A DNA stretch of 64,000 bases from Halalkaliarchaeum desulfuricum (GTDB taxonomy: Archaea > Halobacteriota > Halobacteria > Halobacteriales > Haloferacaceae). The position numbers were made by a program, and so were the translations under genes. The notes beneath the pieces are model-generated. The model was not told the DNA's origin, made no database searches, and saw only the letters and a program-made list of their open reading frames with translations. The DNA lies in NCBI RefSeq assembly GCF_002952775.1, contig NZ_CP025066.1, positions 1,798,001-1,862,000 on the forward strand. The letters run 5' to 3'. This document shows positions 1 to 7,885 of this stretch, in pieces (position 1 is the stretch's first letter; each line of letters starts with the position of its first letter).

Positions 1-7
1 CCTCGCT

Positions 8-1309
8 ATGGGTCTCAGGAGCTTTCTGGAGGGGACGGAGCCGACCGTGCTCACCGAGCCGGTCGATCCCCGGTTCGAACTCCCGGCGCTCGCGACACGC
101 GACGAGACGCGTCCGGTCGTCTTCGACGACGTGGTCGGACATCCTGACGTGCGCGCAGTCGCCAACCTGGTGTCCACCCGGTCGTTGATCGGGTCGGCGC
201 TGGGTGTCGAGCCGTCGGAGATCATCGACGAGGTGAGTTCGGCGATGGACGATCCGTCGCCAGTGTCCCGGACGGAACCCGCGGCGTTCGAGCACGTCGC
301 CGACGACCCGACGATCGCCGAGGAACTGCCGGTGCCGATCTACTACGACGAACACGAGCGGCAGTACTTCGCCTCGACGATCGTGATCGCGAAAGACCCC
401 GACACCGGCGTCCACAACCTCTCGTTTCACCGGATGATGGTCCAGGAGGACAACCGGCTGGTGATGCGGATGGTCGAGCGACACCTCCACGACATCTACA
501 CCCGATCGGGGGAGGAACTCGACATCGCGATCGTCGTCGGCGTCCATCCCGCCGTCGAGATCGCCGCCGCGACGTCGTTCTCGCCGGACATGAGCGAACT
601 CGAACTGGCCAACCGGCTCCACGGCGGGGAGCTCGCGACGACGGAGATACACGGCCTGCAGATCCCCAGCGAGGCGGAGGTCGTGATGTTCGCGACGATT
701 ACCGACGAGCTTGCCGACGAGGGGCCGTTCGTCGACCTCTCTCGCACCTGGGATAAGGTTCGGCAACAGCCGGTCGTCGAGGTGAACGAGCTGTGGACCC
801 GGCCGGACCCGCTGGCGCGGGTGATCGTCCCGGGCAAGCGCGAGCACGCCCACCTGATGGGGATCCCCCAGGAGCCCCGGATCTACCGGATCGTCGAAAA
901 CACCGTTCCCACGGTGCGGAACGTGGTGCTCACCCCCGGCGGCTGTTCGTGGCTCCACGGCGTCGTCCAGCTGGAGCCGCGGGCCGACGGGGACCCCAAG
1001 AACGCCGGGATGGCGGCGCTTTCGGCGCACCCGTCGATGAAGAAGGTGACGCTCGTGGATCCGGACGTCGATCCCGCCGATCCGGACGCCGTCGAGTGGG
1101 CCACAGCGACCCGAATGCAGCCGCACGAGGACATCGTCACCATCGAGGGGGCGAAAGGCTCCTCGCTGGATCCCTCACAGAACTACGAACGCGGCGTGAC
1201 GAGCAAGTGGATCGTCGACGCCACGATGCCCCGAGATCGGGATCGGGAGGCATTCCTGGAGGCGACCGTCCCAGGCGCCGAGGACGTTTCCCTCGAGGAG
1301 TATCAATAG
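8..1309 (+). CDS. UbiD-family decarboxylase, probable trans-anhydromevalonate 5-phosphate decarboxylase
   Basis: A 433-residue member of the UbiD family of prenylated-FMN decarboxylases, normal family length. Seen: the N-terminal MGLRSFLE start typical of archaeal UbiD proteins, a central NLSFHRMMVQ block around residue 140 that carries the conserved arginine, and the C-terminal KKVTLVDPDVDP...WATATRMQP and SLDPS blocks. In the segment that usually reads EIVxEG the sequence is EVVMFATI, so the second acidic residue is not conserved. It leads an operon with aconitase-X large and small subunits and UbiX. Known: in Aeropyrum this set converts phosphomevalonate to isopentenyl phosphate. Inferred: this protein catalyses the decarboxylation step. 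The frame is open to the window edge, so an upstream start is formally possible. Confidence 0.88.
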   Translation: MGLRSFLEGTEPTVLTEPVDPRFELPALATRDETRPVVFDDVVGHPDVRAVANLVSTRSLIGSALGVEPSEIIDEVSSAMDDPSPVSRTEPAAFEHVADDPTIAEELPVPIYYDEHERQYFASTIVIAKDPDTGVHNLSFHRMMVQEDNRLVMRMVERHLHDIYTRSGEELDIAIVVGVHPAVEIAAATSFSPDMSELELANRLHGGELATTEIHGLQIPSEAEVVMFATITDELADEGPFVDLSRTWDKVRQQPVVEVNELWTRPDPLARVIVPGKREHAHLMGIPQEPRIYRIVENTVPTVRNVVLTPGGCSWLHGVVQLEPRADGDPKNAGMAALSAHPSMKKVTLVDPDVDPADPDAVEWATATRMQPHEDIVTIEGAKGSSLDPSQNYERGVTSKWIVDATMPRDRDREAFLEATVPGAEDVSLEEYQ

Positions 1310-1366
1310 TCGACCGCGATCGCAGATCGAACGCACTTGGGACAAACCAACAGGAGGAGACACGAC

Positions 1367-2551
1367 ATGCATCTCACACGCGAGGAAGAGGAACTGCTCG
1401 AATCGGACACCCCCGGCGAGCGGAAGGCGATGGAGCTGCTGGTGACGCTGGGTGACGTCTACGGCGCCGAGGAGATGGTCGAGATCGGCTCCGCGCAGGC
1501 GTCGGGGATCTCTTATAAGTCGATCGGCGATCCGGGCGTCGAGTTCCTGGAGGGGTTCGCCGCGGAGGGTGCGAAAGTGTCGGTGTCGACGTTCGCCAAC
1601 CCCGCCGGCATGGACATGCAGCAGTGGCGCGAGATGGGCGTCAGCGAGGAGTTCGCCGAGAAACAGGAGCGCATCCAGGACGCACTCCGCGAGATGGGGG
1701 TCACGCTGTCGTTCACCTGCACGCCGTATCTGGCCGGGAACCTCCCCCGCCGCGGCGAACACGTCGCCTGGGCGGAGTCGTCTGCGGTGTCGTTCGTCAA
1801 CTCCGTTGTGGGCGCGCGGACGAACCGCGAGGGTGGGCCGTCGGCGCTCGCGGCCGCGATCACCGGTCGGACGCCGAAACACGGCCTCCACCTCGCGGAG
1901 AACCGCCGGCCCGACTACCTGATCGAGGTCGACGCCGAGATCGACTCCCAGTCTGACTTCGCCGCGCTCGGTTCGTGGGCCGGCCGGATCGTCGAGGACG
2001 CGGTGCCGTACTTCACAGGAATCGACGGCGGCCGGACGGACGAACTGAAGGCGCTGGGTGCGGCGATGGCCGCCTCCGGGGCCGTCGCGCTGTACTACGT
2101 CGAGGGAATCACGACCGACGAGGAACCGCCCGCCTCCGGTGATGTGGAGACGCTCTCGTTCGAGCCGTCGGACCTCGAGGCGGAGTACGAGGAGCTCACC
2201 ACCGGTGAGAACCCCGAACTGGTCGTCTTCGGCTGCCCGCACGCCTCGATGGAGGAGATCGAGGAGATCGCCGCCACCGTCGAGGGCCAGTCACTCACCA
2301 GCGACCTGTGGGTGTGCACGAGCGGTGCCGTCAAGACGTGGGCCGACCGCAACGGCCACACCGACACGATCGAGGCCGCCGGCGGGATGGTGCTCGCCGA
2401 CACCTGCAACGTCGTCTCCCCGATCGAGGAACTCGGCTACGAGACCAGCGCCACCGACTCGGCGAAGGCCGCGAACTACCTCCCCGGCTTCTGTAACCAG
2501 CAGGTCGTCTTCGAGGACAAACGCGCGCTGCTCGAGGAGGTAATCGAATGA
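1367..2551 (+). CDS. Aconitase X catalytic (large) subunit, probable phosphomevalonate dehydratase
   Basis: A 394-residue aconitase-X (DUF521) large subunit. It is expected to hold a 3Fe/4Fe-4S cluster and dehydrate (R)-5-phosphomevalonate to trans-anhydromevalonate 5-phosphate. Seen: cysteines in SFTCTPYL (about residue 118), VFGCPHAS (290), LWVCTSGAV (317), ADTCNVV (347) and GFCNQ (376), candidates for cluster ligands, and the SVVGARTNREGGPSAL block typical of the family. The ATG at 1367 is chosen over a TTG at 1337 because GGAGGA lies 8 nt upstream. Its stop overlaps the small-subunit start by four bases (ATGA), implying translational coupling. Other aconitase-X enzymes act on cis-3-hydroxyproline, but the UbiD/UbiX context argues for the mevalonate role. 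Confidence 0.88.
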   Translation: MHLTREEEELLESDTPGERKAMELLVTLGDVYGAEEMVEIGSAQASGISYKSIGDPGVEFLEGFAAEGAKVSVSTFANPAGMDMQQWREMGVSEEFAEKQERIQDALREMGVTLSFTCTPYLAGNLPRRGEHVAWAESSAVSFVNSVVGARTNREGGPSALAAAITGRTPKHGLHLAENRRPDYLIEVDAEIDSQSDFAALGSWAGRIVEDAVPYFTGIDGGRTDELKALGAAMAASGAVALYYVEGITTDEEPPASGDVETLSFEPSDLEAEYEELTTGENPELVVFGCPHASMEEIEEIAATVEGQSLTSDLWVCTSGAVKTWADRNGHTDTIEAAGGMVLADTCNVVSPIEELGYETSATDSAKAANYLPGFCNQQVVFEDKRALLEEVIE

Positions 2552-2991
2552 CTGGAGAGACGGATGATCGAGTGACGGAAGAGGCGATCGACGGGCGCGC
2601 GATCACCGACGGGCGCGGCGAAGGCGAGGTGCTCAGGTCCTCGGAACCGGTCAGCTTTTACGGCGCGGTCGACCTGAGCACGGGTGAGTTCATCGAGGAG
2701 GGCCACGAACTCGAGGGCCACAACGTGGCCGGCAAGGTGCTCGTTTTCCCGCGGGGGAAGGGATCGACCGTCGGATCGTACGTGCTGTACGGGCTCGCGA
2801 AGAACGGCGTCGCGCCGGCGGCGATCCTCAACGAGGAGACCGAGACGATCGTGGCAACGGGTGCGATCCTCGGGGAGATCCCCTGCATGGACTCGCTTTC
2901 GGCACCGCTGTCGTCGCTTCCCGAGGGCGAGCGCGTCGTCGTCGACGCCGACGCCGAACGCGTGCTCGTCGACGGTTGCGAGGTGGAGTGA
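2548..2991 (+). CDS. Aconitase X swivel (small) subunit, probable phosphomevalonate dehydratase
   Basis: A 147-residue DUF126/aconitase-X swivel-domain protein, partner of the preceding large subunit. Seen: VSFYGAVDLSTGEFIEEGHEL, then the GKVLVFPRGKGSTVGSYVL block that replaces the usual RGSSSGS loop, then VAPAAILNEETETIVATGAI and a conserved IPCMDSL near residue 113. About 30 N-terminal acidic residues precede the domain, as is common in haloarchaeal proteins. The start codon overlaps the stop of the large-subunit gene (ATGA). Known: archaeal phosphomevalonate dehydratases are heterodimers encoded by separate adjacent genes, exactly as here. Confidence 0.87.
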   Translation: MTGETDDRVTEEAIDGRAITDGRGEGEVLRSSEPVSFYGAVDLSTGEFIEEGHELEGHNVAGKVLVFPRGKGSTVGSYVLYGLAKNGVAPAAILNEETETIVATGAILGEIPCMDSLSAPLSSLPEGERVVVDADAERVLVDGCEVE

Positions 2992-2992
2992 C

Positions 2993-3586
2993 GTGTCCGA
3001 GCCTGGGTCCGACGGACGGTCGCGGGTGGTTCTCGGAGTGACCGGCGCGTCAGGGATCCCGATCGCGCTCCGGACCGCGGAGGCCCTCGCGGCCAGGGCG
3101 GAGCTCGTTACGGTCGTTTCCGACGCCGCCCGGGAGACCGCCCGTCACGAGGTCGCCGATCCCGACGCCGCCCTCGAGCGGGTCGCGGATCTGTCGACGG
3201 CGACGTACGACGAAGACGAGATCGCCGCCGCGGTGGCCTCGGGATCGGTGTCGTTCCGGGGGATGGCGATCGTGCCGGCGTCGATGAACACCGTGGCCGC
3301 GATCTCCGCCGGGCGGGCCGATTCGCTCATCACCCGGACTGCCGGCGTCTGTCTCAAGGAGGGGCGGACGCTCGTGGTCGTCCCCCGGGAGACACCCTTG
3401 AGCGAGATCCACCTGCGAAACCTGACGGATCTCGCGGGGATGGGTGTCGATGTCGTGCCGCCAGTGCTGGGCTTTTATTACGACCCGGACGGGATCGACG
3501 ACGTCGTCGACCACGTCACCGGACGGGTGCTCGATCGGTTCGGCTTCGATCACGACCTCTACGAATCGTGGGGCGAACTCGACTGA
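2993..3586 (+). CDS. ubiX: UbiX-type flavin prenyltransferase
   Basis: A 197-residue UbiX/Pad1 flavoprotein that prenylates FMN to make the cofactor needed by UbiD decarboxylases. Seen: VVLGVTGASGIPIALR near the N terminus (phosphate-binding GASG loop), SFRGMAIVPASMNTVAAI, LITRTAGVCLKEGRTLVVVP and the PRETPLSEIHLRN signature, then GFYYDPDGIDDVVDHVTGR. The GTG at 2993 follows the upstream stop by one base, so the gene is last in the four-gene operon. Its presence supports a prenyl-FMN-dependent role for the first gene. Length matches the family. Confidence 0.93.
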   Translation: MSEPGSDGRSRVVLGVTGASGIPIALRTAEALAARAELVTVVSDAARETARHEVADPDAALERVADLSTATYDEDEIAAAVASGSVSFRGMAIVPASMNTVAAISAGRADSLITRTAGVCLKEGRTLVVVPRETPLSEIHLRNLTDLAGMGVDVVPPVLGFYYDPDGIDDVVDHVTGRVLDRFGFDHDLYESWGELD

Positions 3587-3649
3587 GCGTAGTGCTTCGA
3601 TCGTGGTCGTGTGAGGCCACCAACCACCATCGATATTGCCCGGCACGAA

Positions 3650-3654
3650 TTTTT
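3650..3654 (+). terminator. T-tract, possible transcription terminator after the ubiX operon
   Basis: Five consecutive T residues lie 64 nt after the ubiX stop, between convergent genes. Archaeal termination commonly uses short T tracts. Only the base run is seen; use as a terminator is inferred. Confidence 0.3.
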
Positions 3655-3707
3655 GGGTAGTTGTACCTGGAATTCCCCTGAATGGTAGTCATTCGGTCCG
3701 ATAGTAG

Positions 3708-4052
3708 TCATTCAGTCTGAATATATGTCTCTATCTCCTGTCGCACCTCATCAACAGTCGCGTCGGTCGCTTTAGCGGGTTGATGGGTGATCATCCAGTC
3801 TTTGAGAGTGAGAATCGACCATGGTGAGACGTAGGACGTTCGCGGGAGTTGTCCCTGCTCGAACTTGGTGTCGGTGAGTTCAATCGCCTCATTCCGAACT
3901 GTTGTTGTGATCACTGCCGCAATGTACTCCTGTCCGTAGGGGACGTGATCGTTTGATAAGAGCAGGTACGGACGTTTTGGGTTATTGCCGAACGGATCCG
4001 CTGCGAGAACGGTAGCACCTTGTGAATACGCCACGCTACGATCCCTCGCCAC
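3708..4052 (-). CDS. MazF/PemK-like toxin
   Basis: A 114-residue protein that looks like the MazF/PemK/Kid endoribonuclease fold. Seen: AADPFGNNPKRPYLLLSND near residues 17-35 (the strand-turn that in MazF carries the PxxGxE/RP motif), YIAAVITTTVRNEAIEL, and a SYVSPWSILTLKD strand, followed by an alpha-helical tail. It overlaps the 3' end of the upstream HTH gene by 17 bp on the same strand, a layout typical of toxin-antitoxin pairs. Known: MazF family members cleave RNA. Toxicity here is inferred, and the motif fit is weaker than in bacterial MazF. Local base composition is lower in GC than in the flanking operons. Confidence 0.7.
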   Translation of the reverse strand: MARDRSVAYSQGATVLAADPFGNNPKRPYLLLSNDHVPYGQEYIAAVITTTVRNEAIELTDTKFEQGQLPRTSYVSPWSILTLKDWMITHQPAKATDATVDEVRQEIETYIQTE

Positions 4053-4404
4053 TCAAATCGGGCAACTCCTCAGCCCACCCGTCGTTCTCTGCGTACCAAT
4101 CGTCACTGTAGGTATCGGCTACCGCCTCGACCCCGAGAAACGCGGCTGTCGCTGCTGCGATCCGGTCGTCTTCCGCGGCTGCCCAATACGGTTCCTTGTG
4201 ACGTACAAGGCCCACGGATTCGAGCCGCTTCAGTGTCGGTCCGATGCTCCCCCGTGGAATGCCAGTTTCTTTTGCCAATTCTGCTGGCGTGTATCCGACG
4301 GTTGGTGTCTTCAACAAAAACTCCAGCAATCGTCTCGCGTTTGTCCCTTCTGATAGGTCAACGCGTGGGTTTCCGGGTTCATGTGTTTCGAAATCGACGG
4401 GCAT
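4036..4404 (-). CDS. Winged-helix DNA-binding protein, probable antitoxin partner of the MazF-like gene
   Basis: A 122-residue protein with a MarR/TrmB-like winged helix in residues 18-70: NARRLLEFLLKTPTVGYTPA, then ELAKETGIPRGSIGPTLKRL as recognition region, then VGLVRHKEPYWA. The acidic C-terminal half (DDWYAENDGWAEELPDLSGE) could be the toxin-neutralising tail. The gene precedes and overlaps the MazF-like gene by 17 bp. AT-rich DNA with TATA-like stretches lies just upstream (about 4405-4440), compatible with its own promoter and autoregulation. The antitoxin role is inferred from gene order only; a plain regulator is the alternative. Confidence 0.68.
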   Translation of the reverse strand: MPVDFETHEPGNPRVDLSEGTNARRLLEFLLKTPTVGYTPAELAKETGIPRGSIGPTLKRLESVGLVRHKEPYWAAAEDDRIAAATAAFLGVEAVADTYSDDWYAENDGWAEELPDLSGEGS

Positions 4405-4658
4405 ATACGATTATTGTATTCGAACTGTATTAGATATTTGGGGTGGTGATTTGATTATCCTCTCTCCGAACAACCGTCTCTGAGAGCCTGGGTTGGCATC
4501 CCCCCGCGCTGGATTGCGAGGCTTTCGCCTCGAATTATCCGTAACAGAACGATGAATTTAGCGCGTCTCTCGGTCACAACACGCATCCTGTCCCCTTCAC
4601 TCGACACGAGTCGTGCCCTCGGGGTGTCTTCGTCGCCACTCAACCGAGTGGCTGTCGA
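4405..4658. other. Intergenic, AT-richer spacer with one short hairpin
   Basis: No convincing gene is seen here. A 6-bp stem with a 4-nt loop (CGAGGC TTTC GCCTCG, 4517-4532) is present. The ORF that can be drawn on the minus strand (4455-4643) shows no recognisable domain and an Arg-rich shadow-like composition. Confidence 0.5.
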
Positions 4659-5324
4659 TCAATCCGGCTGTTCACTGTCGTCCACCAGGGACGCGATGAC
4701 GAGTCGCTTGATTCCGCGTCGCAGGAGACCCCCAGCAGCGGGTTGAGAGATATCCAGATCGGCGGCGACCTCGCTGAGCGTTGCGTTCCGTGGTTCCTCG
4801 AAATACCCCGTTTCGAGCGCGACGAGGAGTGCTTCCCGTTGGCTATCGGTCAACCCTGCGTCCGTCGTCCCTAACCCCGAGTATTCGTTTACGCGCAGTA
4901 ACTCGATTTCAATGTCATTCTGTCGTGCATAGTTCCAGAGATGATCCAGATCCGTTCGATCGGGCATCCACACGGTGAGGATCCACGCGCTTGCGTCGTT
5001 CTCCATCTCGAGGATGACACCGTTTACGGCCGAAATCACTGGTGAGAGGACCTTCGCTTCGTCTGTATACTCGAAGCTGTAGATCGCCTTCCCGTCTCTC
5101 GTTTCAATGACACGTTCGAATGCAGCAATCGTACTGTCATTGCGCAATCCCGCCTCGAACTGGGTGAAATCTGCTGACTCGATGTGATAGAAAAATTTCC
5201 CCGACGTCGGGTCAGTTCCTGCCTCTGACACCGACCTGACCCTCGAACTGGGATCGTGAGCGACAGTCTGTGTGAGCACGATGTCAGGATGCTCGGCCCG
5301 GACGACCGCTTTGATGTCGCTCAT
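4659..5324 (-). CDS. HTH_10 (bacterioopsin-activator-type) transcriptional regulator
   Basis: A 221-residue haloarchaeal regulator. Residues 1-150 form the variable sensor-like part (MSDIKAVVRAEHPDIVLTQT onward). Residues 160-215 are the HTH_10 domain, with LTDSQREALLVALETGYFE, then ATLSEVAADLDISQPAAGG and LLRRGIKRLV. The ATG at 5324 is preferred over the longer ORF start at 5459 because family members begin close to this point and the extension runs over a hairpin-rich, non-coding-looking stretch. Ligand and targets are unknown. It stands alone between the TA-like pair and a zinc-ribbon regulator. Confidence 0.82.
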   Translation of the reverse strand: MSDIKAVVRAEHPDIVLTQTVAHDPSSRVRSVSEAGTDPTSGKFFYHIESADFTQFEAGLRNDSTIAAFERVIETRDGKAIYSFEYTDEAKVLSPVISAVNGVILEMENDASAWILTVWMPDRTDLDHLWNYARQNDIEIELLRVNEYSGLGTTDAGLTDSQREALLVALETGYFEEPRNATLSEVAADLDISQPAAGGLLRRGIKRLVIASLVDDSEQPD

Positions 5325-5416
5325 TGCCGTGGGGGTAGCAGCTTTCGCTATATGAATATTCGCAACCAATGGGATCCGAGATCTGGGACGGAGGTGAACG
5401 AAACAGCCGTCCCATA

Positions 5417-5447
5417 CTCTTCGCGCTTCAGCGTGGGGAGGACAGCA
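5417..5447. mobile_element. Possible right-end remnant of an IS1341/IS605-type element
   Basis: The segment contains an imperfect hairpin ending in CTTCAGCGTGGGGAGG. From memory this resembles the right-end hairpin that follows TnpB genes in haloarchaeal IS1341-type elements. No transposase gene is left beside it. The assignment rests on this short similarity only. Confidence 0.25.
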
Positions 5448-5535
5448 ATCTAAGAGCACGCGTGAGGATGAGAGATCGAGTGAGAATTGAAAAGATAGAG
5501 TGAGAATCCAGCCGGTACATGGACGGTGAATTTCG

Positions 5536-6510
5536 TCACTGTTCCGCTCCCGACGTCCGTTCCACGTTCACGACCTCGAGGGAATCGTCGATGGACAGGG
5601 AGATCGACTCCTCGTCACCGGTAAATGTGAAGGTAACAGCAAGCGGATCGACCGAGTGGATGTCTTCTTCGTAGGGGTACAAGACCTCGAGAAACGCTTC
5701 TCGCTGTGGATGGTGCGGGTTCAATCCATGATCGATGAGGAACGAGCGGAGTTCGAGATTCGTCATCAGCTTGTTCGCGTATATCGCCTCGAGTTCGTAG
5801 ACGCAGTTCGTACACCGTACTCGATACATGACGGCATATCGATTGTTGCAGGCGTCACAGAGACCCGAATCGGTGGTGTGGTTCCGGCAGACTGTCGCCG
5901 ATTCAACGAGACGGGCCGAACAGCGCGGGCAGATGCCGTTCGCTGCCGTCACTGTCTCAGCATTCGTCCACCGTGAGGCGGCCACGAACGCTTCCTTCGG
6001 AGAGCGTCCCACGATACCCGCTGGCGGCAGGTGCAGGTAGTAGAGTCGCTCTCGCTCTGCAGGGATGTTGACTTTCTCCTGGTCTCTCTCGCCGCCGTAA
6101 ATTCCCTCGCAGGACGTGCAATACACCCCAACCTGCTCCTCTCGGTAGTCCACCTCGATGGGTTCTGCTCCACAGCGGTGACAGCGCCAGTCGATGCTCG
6201 TCGGCTCGAGAGTCGGCGACTCCGTAACGGCACCGGAGAGCACCGCCTGAATGATCCGTTCGCCGGGACGACGTAACTGGTAGCCCTCGGCCGTCTGCTC
6301 GATGAAGTGCCCGGTGAGCTGATCGAGGTGATAATTGAACTTGCCGGAGTCCGTGACGTCGAGTTCCTTCCGCAGATCGCTGAACCGCACCGGTTCGTCG
6401 GCCGCGCCGAGTTCCTGCAGGATTGCGACCCGGATCTCGTTTCCCAGCCGTTTGAACGCCTCGTCGGGTGAGAGAACCTCGGCGTCGGCTTCCTCCGAGT
6501 CCCCGGTCAT
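5536..6510 (-). CDS. HTH regulator with C-terminal zinc-ribbon cysteine pairs
   Basis: A 324-residue protein. Residues 12-75 form an ArsR-like winged helix (DEAFKRLGNEIRVAILQEL, LRKELDVTDSGKFNYHLDQL). The rest carries repeated Cys pairs that look like zinc ribbons: WRCHRCGAEP (about 108), VYCTSCEGIY (128), ICPRCSARL (192), LCDACNNRY (217) and VRCTNCVYE (231). A C-terminal beta-rich segment includes LAVTFTFTGDEESISLSIDD. This HTH-plus-zinc-ribbon layout is found in haloarchaea, but I cannot name its ligand. It lies divergent to the PaaK-like gene at 6670 and could regulate it; that link is inferred from position. Confidence 0.82.
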   Translation of the reverse strand: MTGDSEEADAEVLSPDEAFKRLGNEIRVAILQELGAADEPVRFSDLRKELDVTDSGKFNYHLDQLTGHFIEQTAEGYQLRRPGERIIQAVLSGAVTESPTLEPTSIDWRCHRCGAEPIEVDYREEQVGVYCTSCEGIYGGERDQEKVNIPAERERLYYLHLPPAGIVGRSPKEAFVAASRWTNAETVTAANGICPRCSARLVESATVCRNHTTDSGLCDACNNRYAVMYRVRCTNCVYELEAIYANKLMTNLELRSFLIDHGLNPHHPQREAFLEVLYPYEEDIHSVDPLAVTFTFTGDEESISLSIDDSLEVVNVERTSGAEQ

Positions 6511-6669
6511 ACGCTAACGATTAGCACCTCCGCCTTTTAGTATCACTGCCCACCGTTGGACCCCTCCACCGGTGGGAATGCCTACTGCTGTGGTGCCATC
6601 GTCGGACAGGCAATCGGTTCACCCGCGCAGGAGGGATTTTAATGGCGGAAATCGAATAGGTAGCCACAT

Positions 6670-7821
6670 ATGGAACACGTTCAGCGTATCGCGGCCACGC
6701 AGCTCCCGAACACACTCGGGGATGTGCCAGTCATGACGAAGGAGGAATTCGCTCGAGTCGCCCGCGAGTCAGATGCGCCGCTTCGCTTCGCCACAAGCAA
6801 ATCGGGAGTCCCGGCGCCGTGGGCCGGAATCGACCACGTTGCCCGGATCTGCGCCGACGCCCTTCGGGTCGCCGGAGTCACCGACGAGGCGGTCCACCTC
6901 AACCTGGGAGCGCCGCCCCCGCATTCCTCGGGCTGGTCTGCGAACCTCGGATTCGCCGAACTGGGCGCAACGTCACTGAACCGGAGCTTCGACTATTGGG
7001 AGCGGCCGATCGAGGAGGGGGTCGCAGAGACGGCGACGGTGCTCTCGTCGATACCTGGGAAGGCGATCGACGTTGCAGCGGAGGTCGAGGAGGCGTACGG
7101 CGATCCCGGTGACGTCTTCCCGAACCTCTCTGTGGGACTCTTGTCGGGACAGTTGCTCCGTCCTGCCACCCGTCGAACGATCGGGGAGCAGTGGAACCTG
7201 GCGGAGACGCGGGAGTTATATGGATCCTCGGAGGCGTCATTGGTCGCCGCTGCGCCGGACGAATCTCGGAAGCTGGTACCGTTGTTGAACCGTCACATCC
7301 TCGAGATCGAAGTGGGGGGAGACATCGTCGACGTGCGTGACGTTGAGACACCGACGGAGGGGTCGCTCCTGATAACCGATCCGGCTCGCTCCGCTCTCAC
7401 CCTCCGGCGGTATCGGCAGGGCGATCGCGTCCGGGTGTATCCCGACGATCCGTTACCCCGGATCACCCCGCTCGGACGGGCTGATGATGCGATCGATCTG
7501 GATGGGGCACTCCTCCACGCAGCGGACCTCTTCGAGGCGATCGGCGAGGTGTTCCCAGACGCGTCGAATACCGTCGTCTACGTCCACGACGAGTCGCCCC
7601 CGACCGCGGTAGAAGTCTTCATCGAGGGCGTTGCTGACCCGCGGACGGATGATCTCTACGAGGCGCTCCTCGAACGACAACCGGCGCTCAGCCACGCGGT
7701 CGGTGAGCAGCCGGACGACAGGATCGCTGTCGCCACCGTTGCCGATATCGACGACCTGCCCTTCCTGGACGACGAGGGTCTGAAGAGTCGATTGATTGTC
7801 TTCGCCGCAGAACAATCCTGA
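6670..7821 (+). CDS. PaaK-like adenylate-forming (AMP-binding) protein with degenerate A3 loop
   Basis: A 383-residue protein related to phenylacetate-CoA ligase. Seen: an A5-like ELYGSSEASLVAA (about residue 178-190), an A7-like LRRYRQGDRVRV (about 247), and an ITPLGRADDAIDLDGALLH A8-like turn, followed by a small C-terminal domain with a VEVFIEG strand. The position of the phosphate loop reads FATSKSGVPAPWAG instead of the usual SSGTTGKP. The N terminus is also shorter than in PaaK (about 430 residues). These changes suggest altered or lost ligase activity. Acid substrate and partner are unknown. It is divergent from the zinc-ribbon regulator. Confidence 0.7.
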   Translation: MEHVQRIAATQLPNTLGDVPVMTKEEFARVARESDAPLRFATSKSGVPAPWAGIDHVARICADALRVAGVTDEAVHLNLGAPPPHSSGWSANLGFAELGATSLNRSFDYWERPIEEGVAETATVLSSIPGKAIDVAAEVEEAYGDPGDVFPNLSVGLLSGQLLRPATRRTIGEQWNLAETRELYGSSEASLVAAAPDESRKLVPLLNRHILEIEVGGDIVDVRDVETPTEGSLLITDPARSALTLRRYRQGDRVRVYPDDPLPRITPLGRADDAIDLDGALLHAADLFEAIGEVFPDASNTVVYVHDESPPTAVEVFIEGVADPRTDDLYEALLERQPALSHAVGEQPDDRIAVATVADIDDLPFLDDEGLKSRLIVFAAEQS

Positions 7822-7885
7822 AGCTCCTGCTGAACTGGTGATCGCAAGCCTACAGATTTCGTCCGGCGAACTGATCTCCAGGGGG

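Noticed and set aside
4455-4643. 62-codon minus-strand ORF
   Set aside because: No domain, no promoter-like site and no start signal; the region looks like spacer with a hairpin.
5325-5459. N-terminal extension of the HTH_10 gene from ATG 5459
   Set aside because: The extension crosses a hairpin that resembles an IS end and has no family similarity; ATG 5324 fits better.
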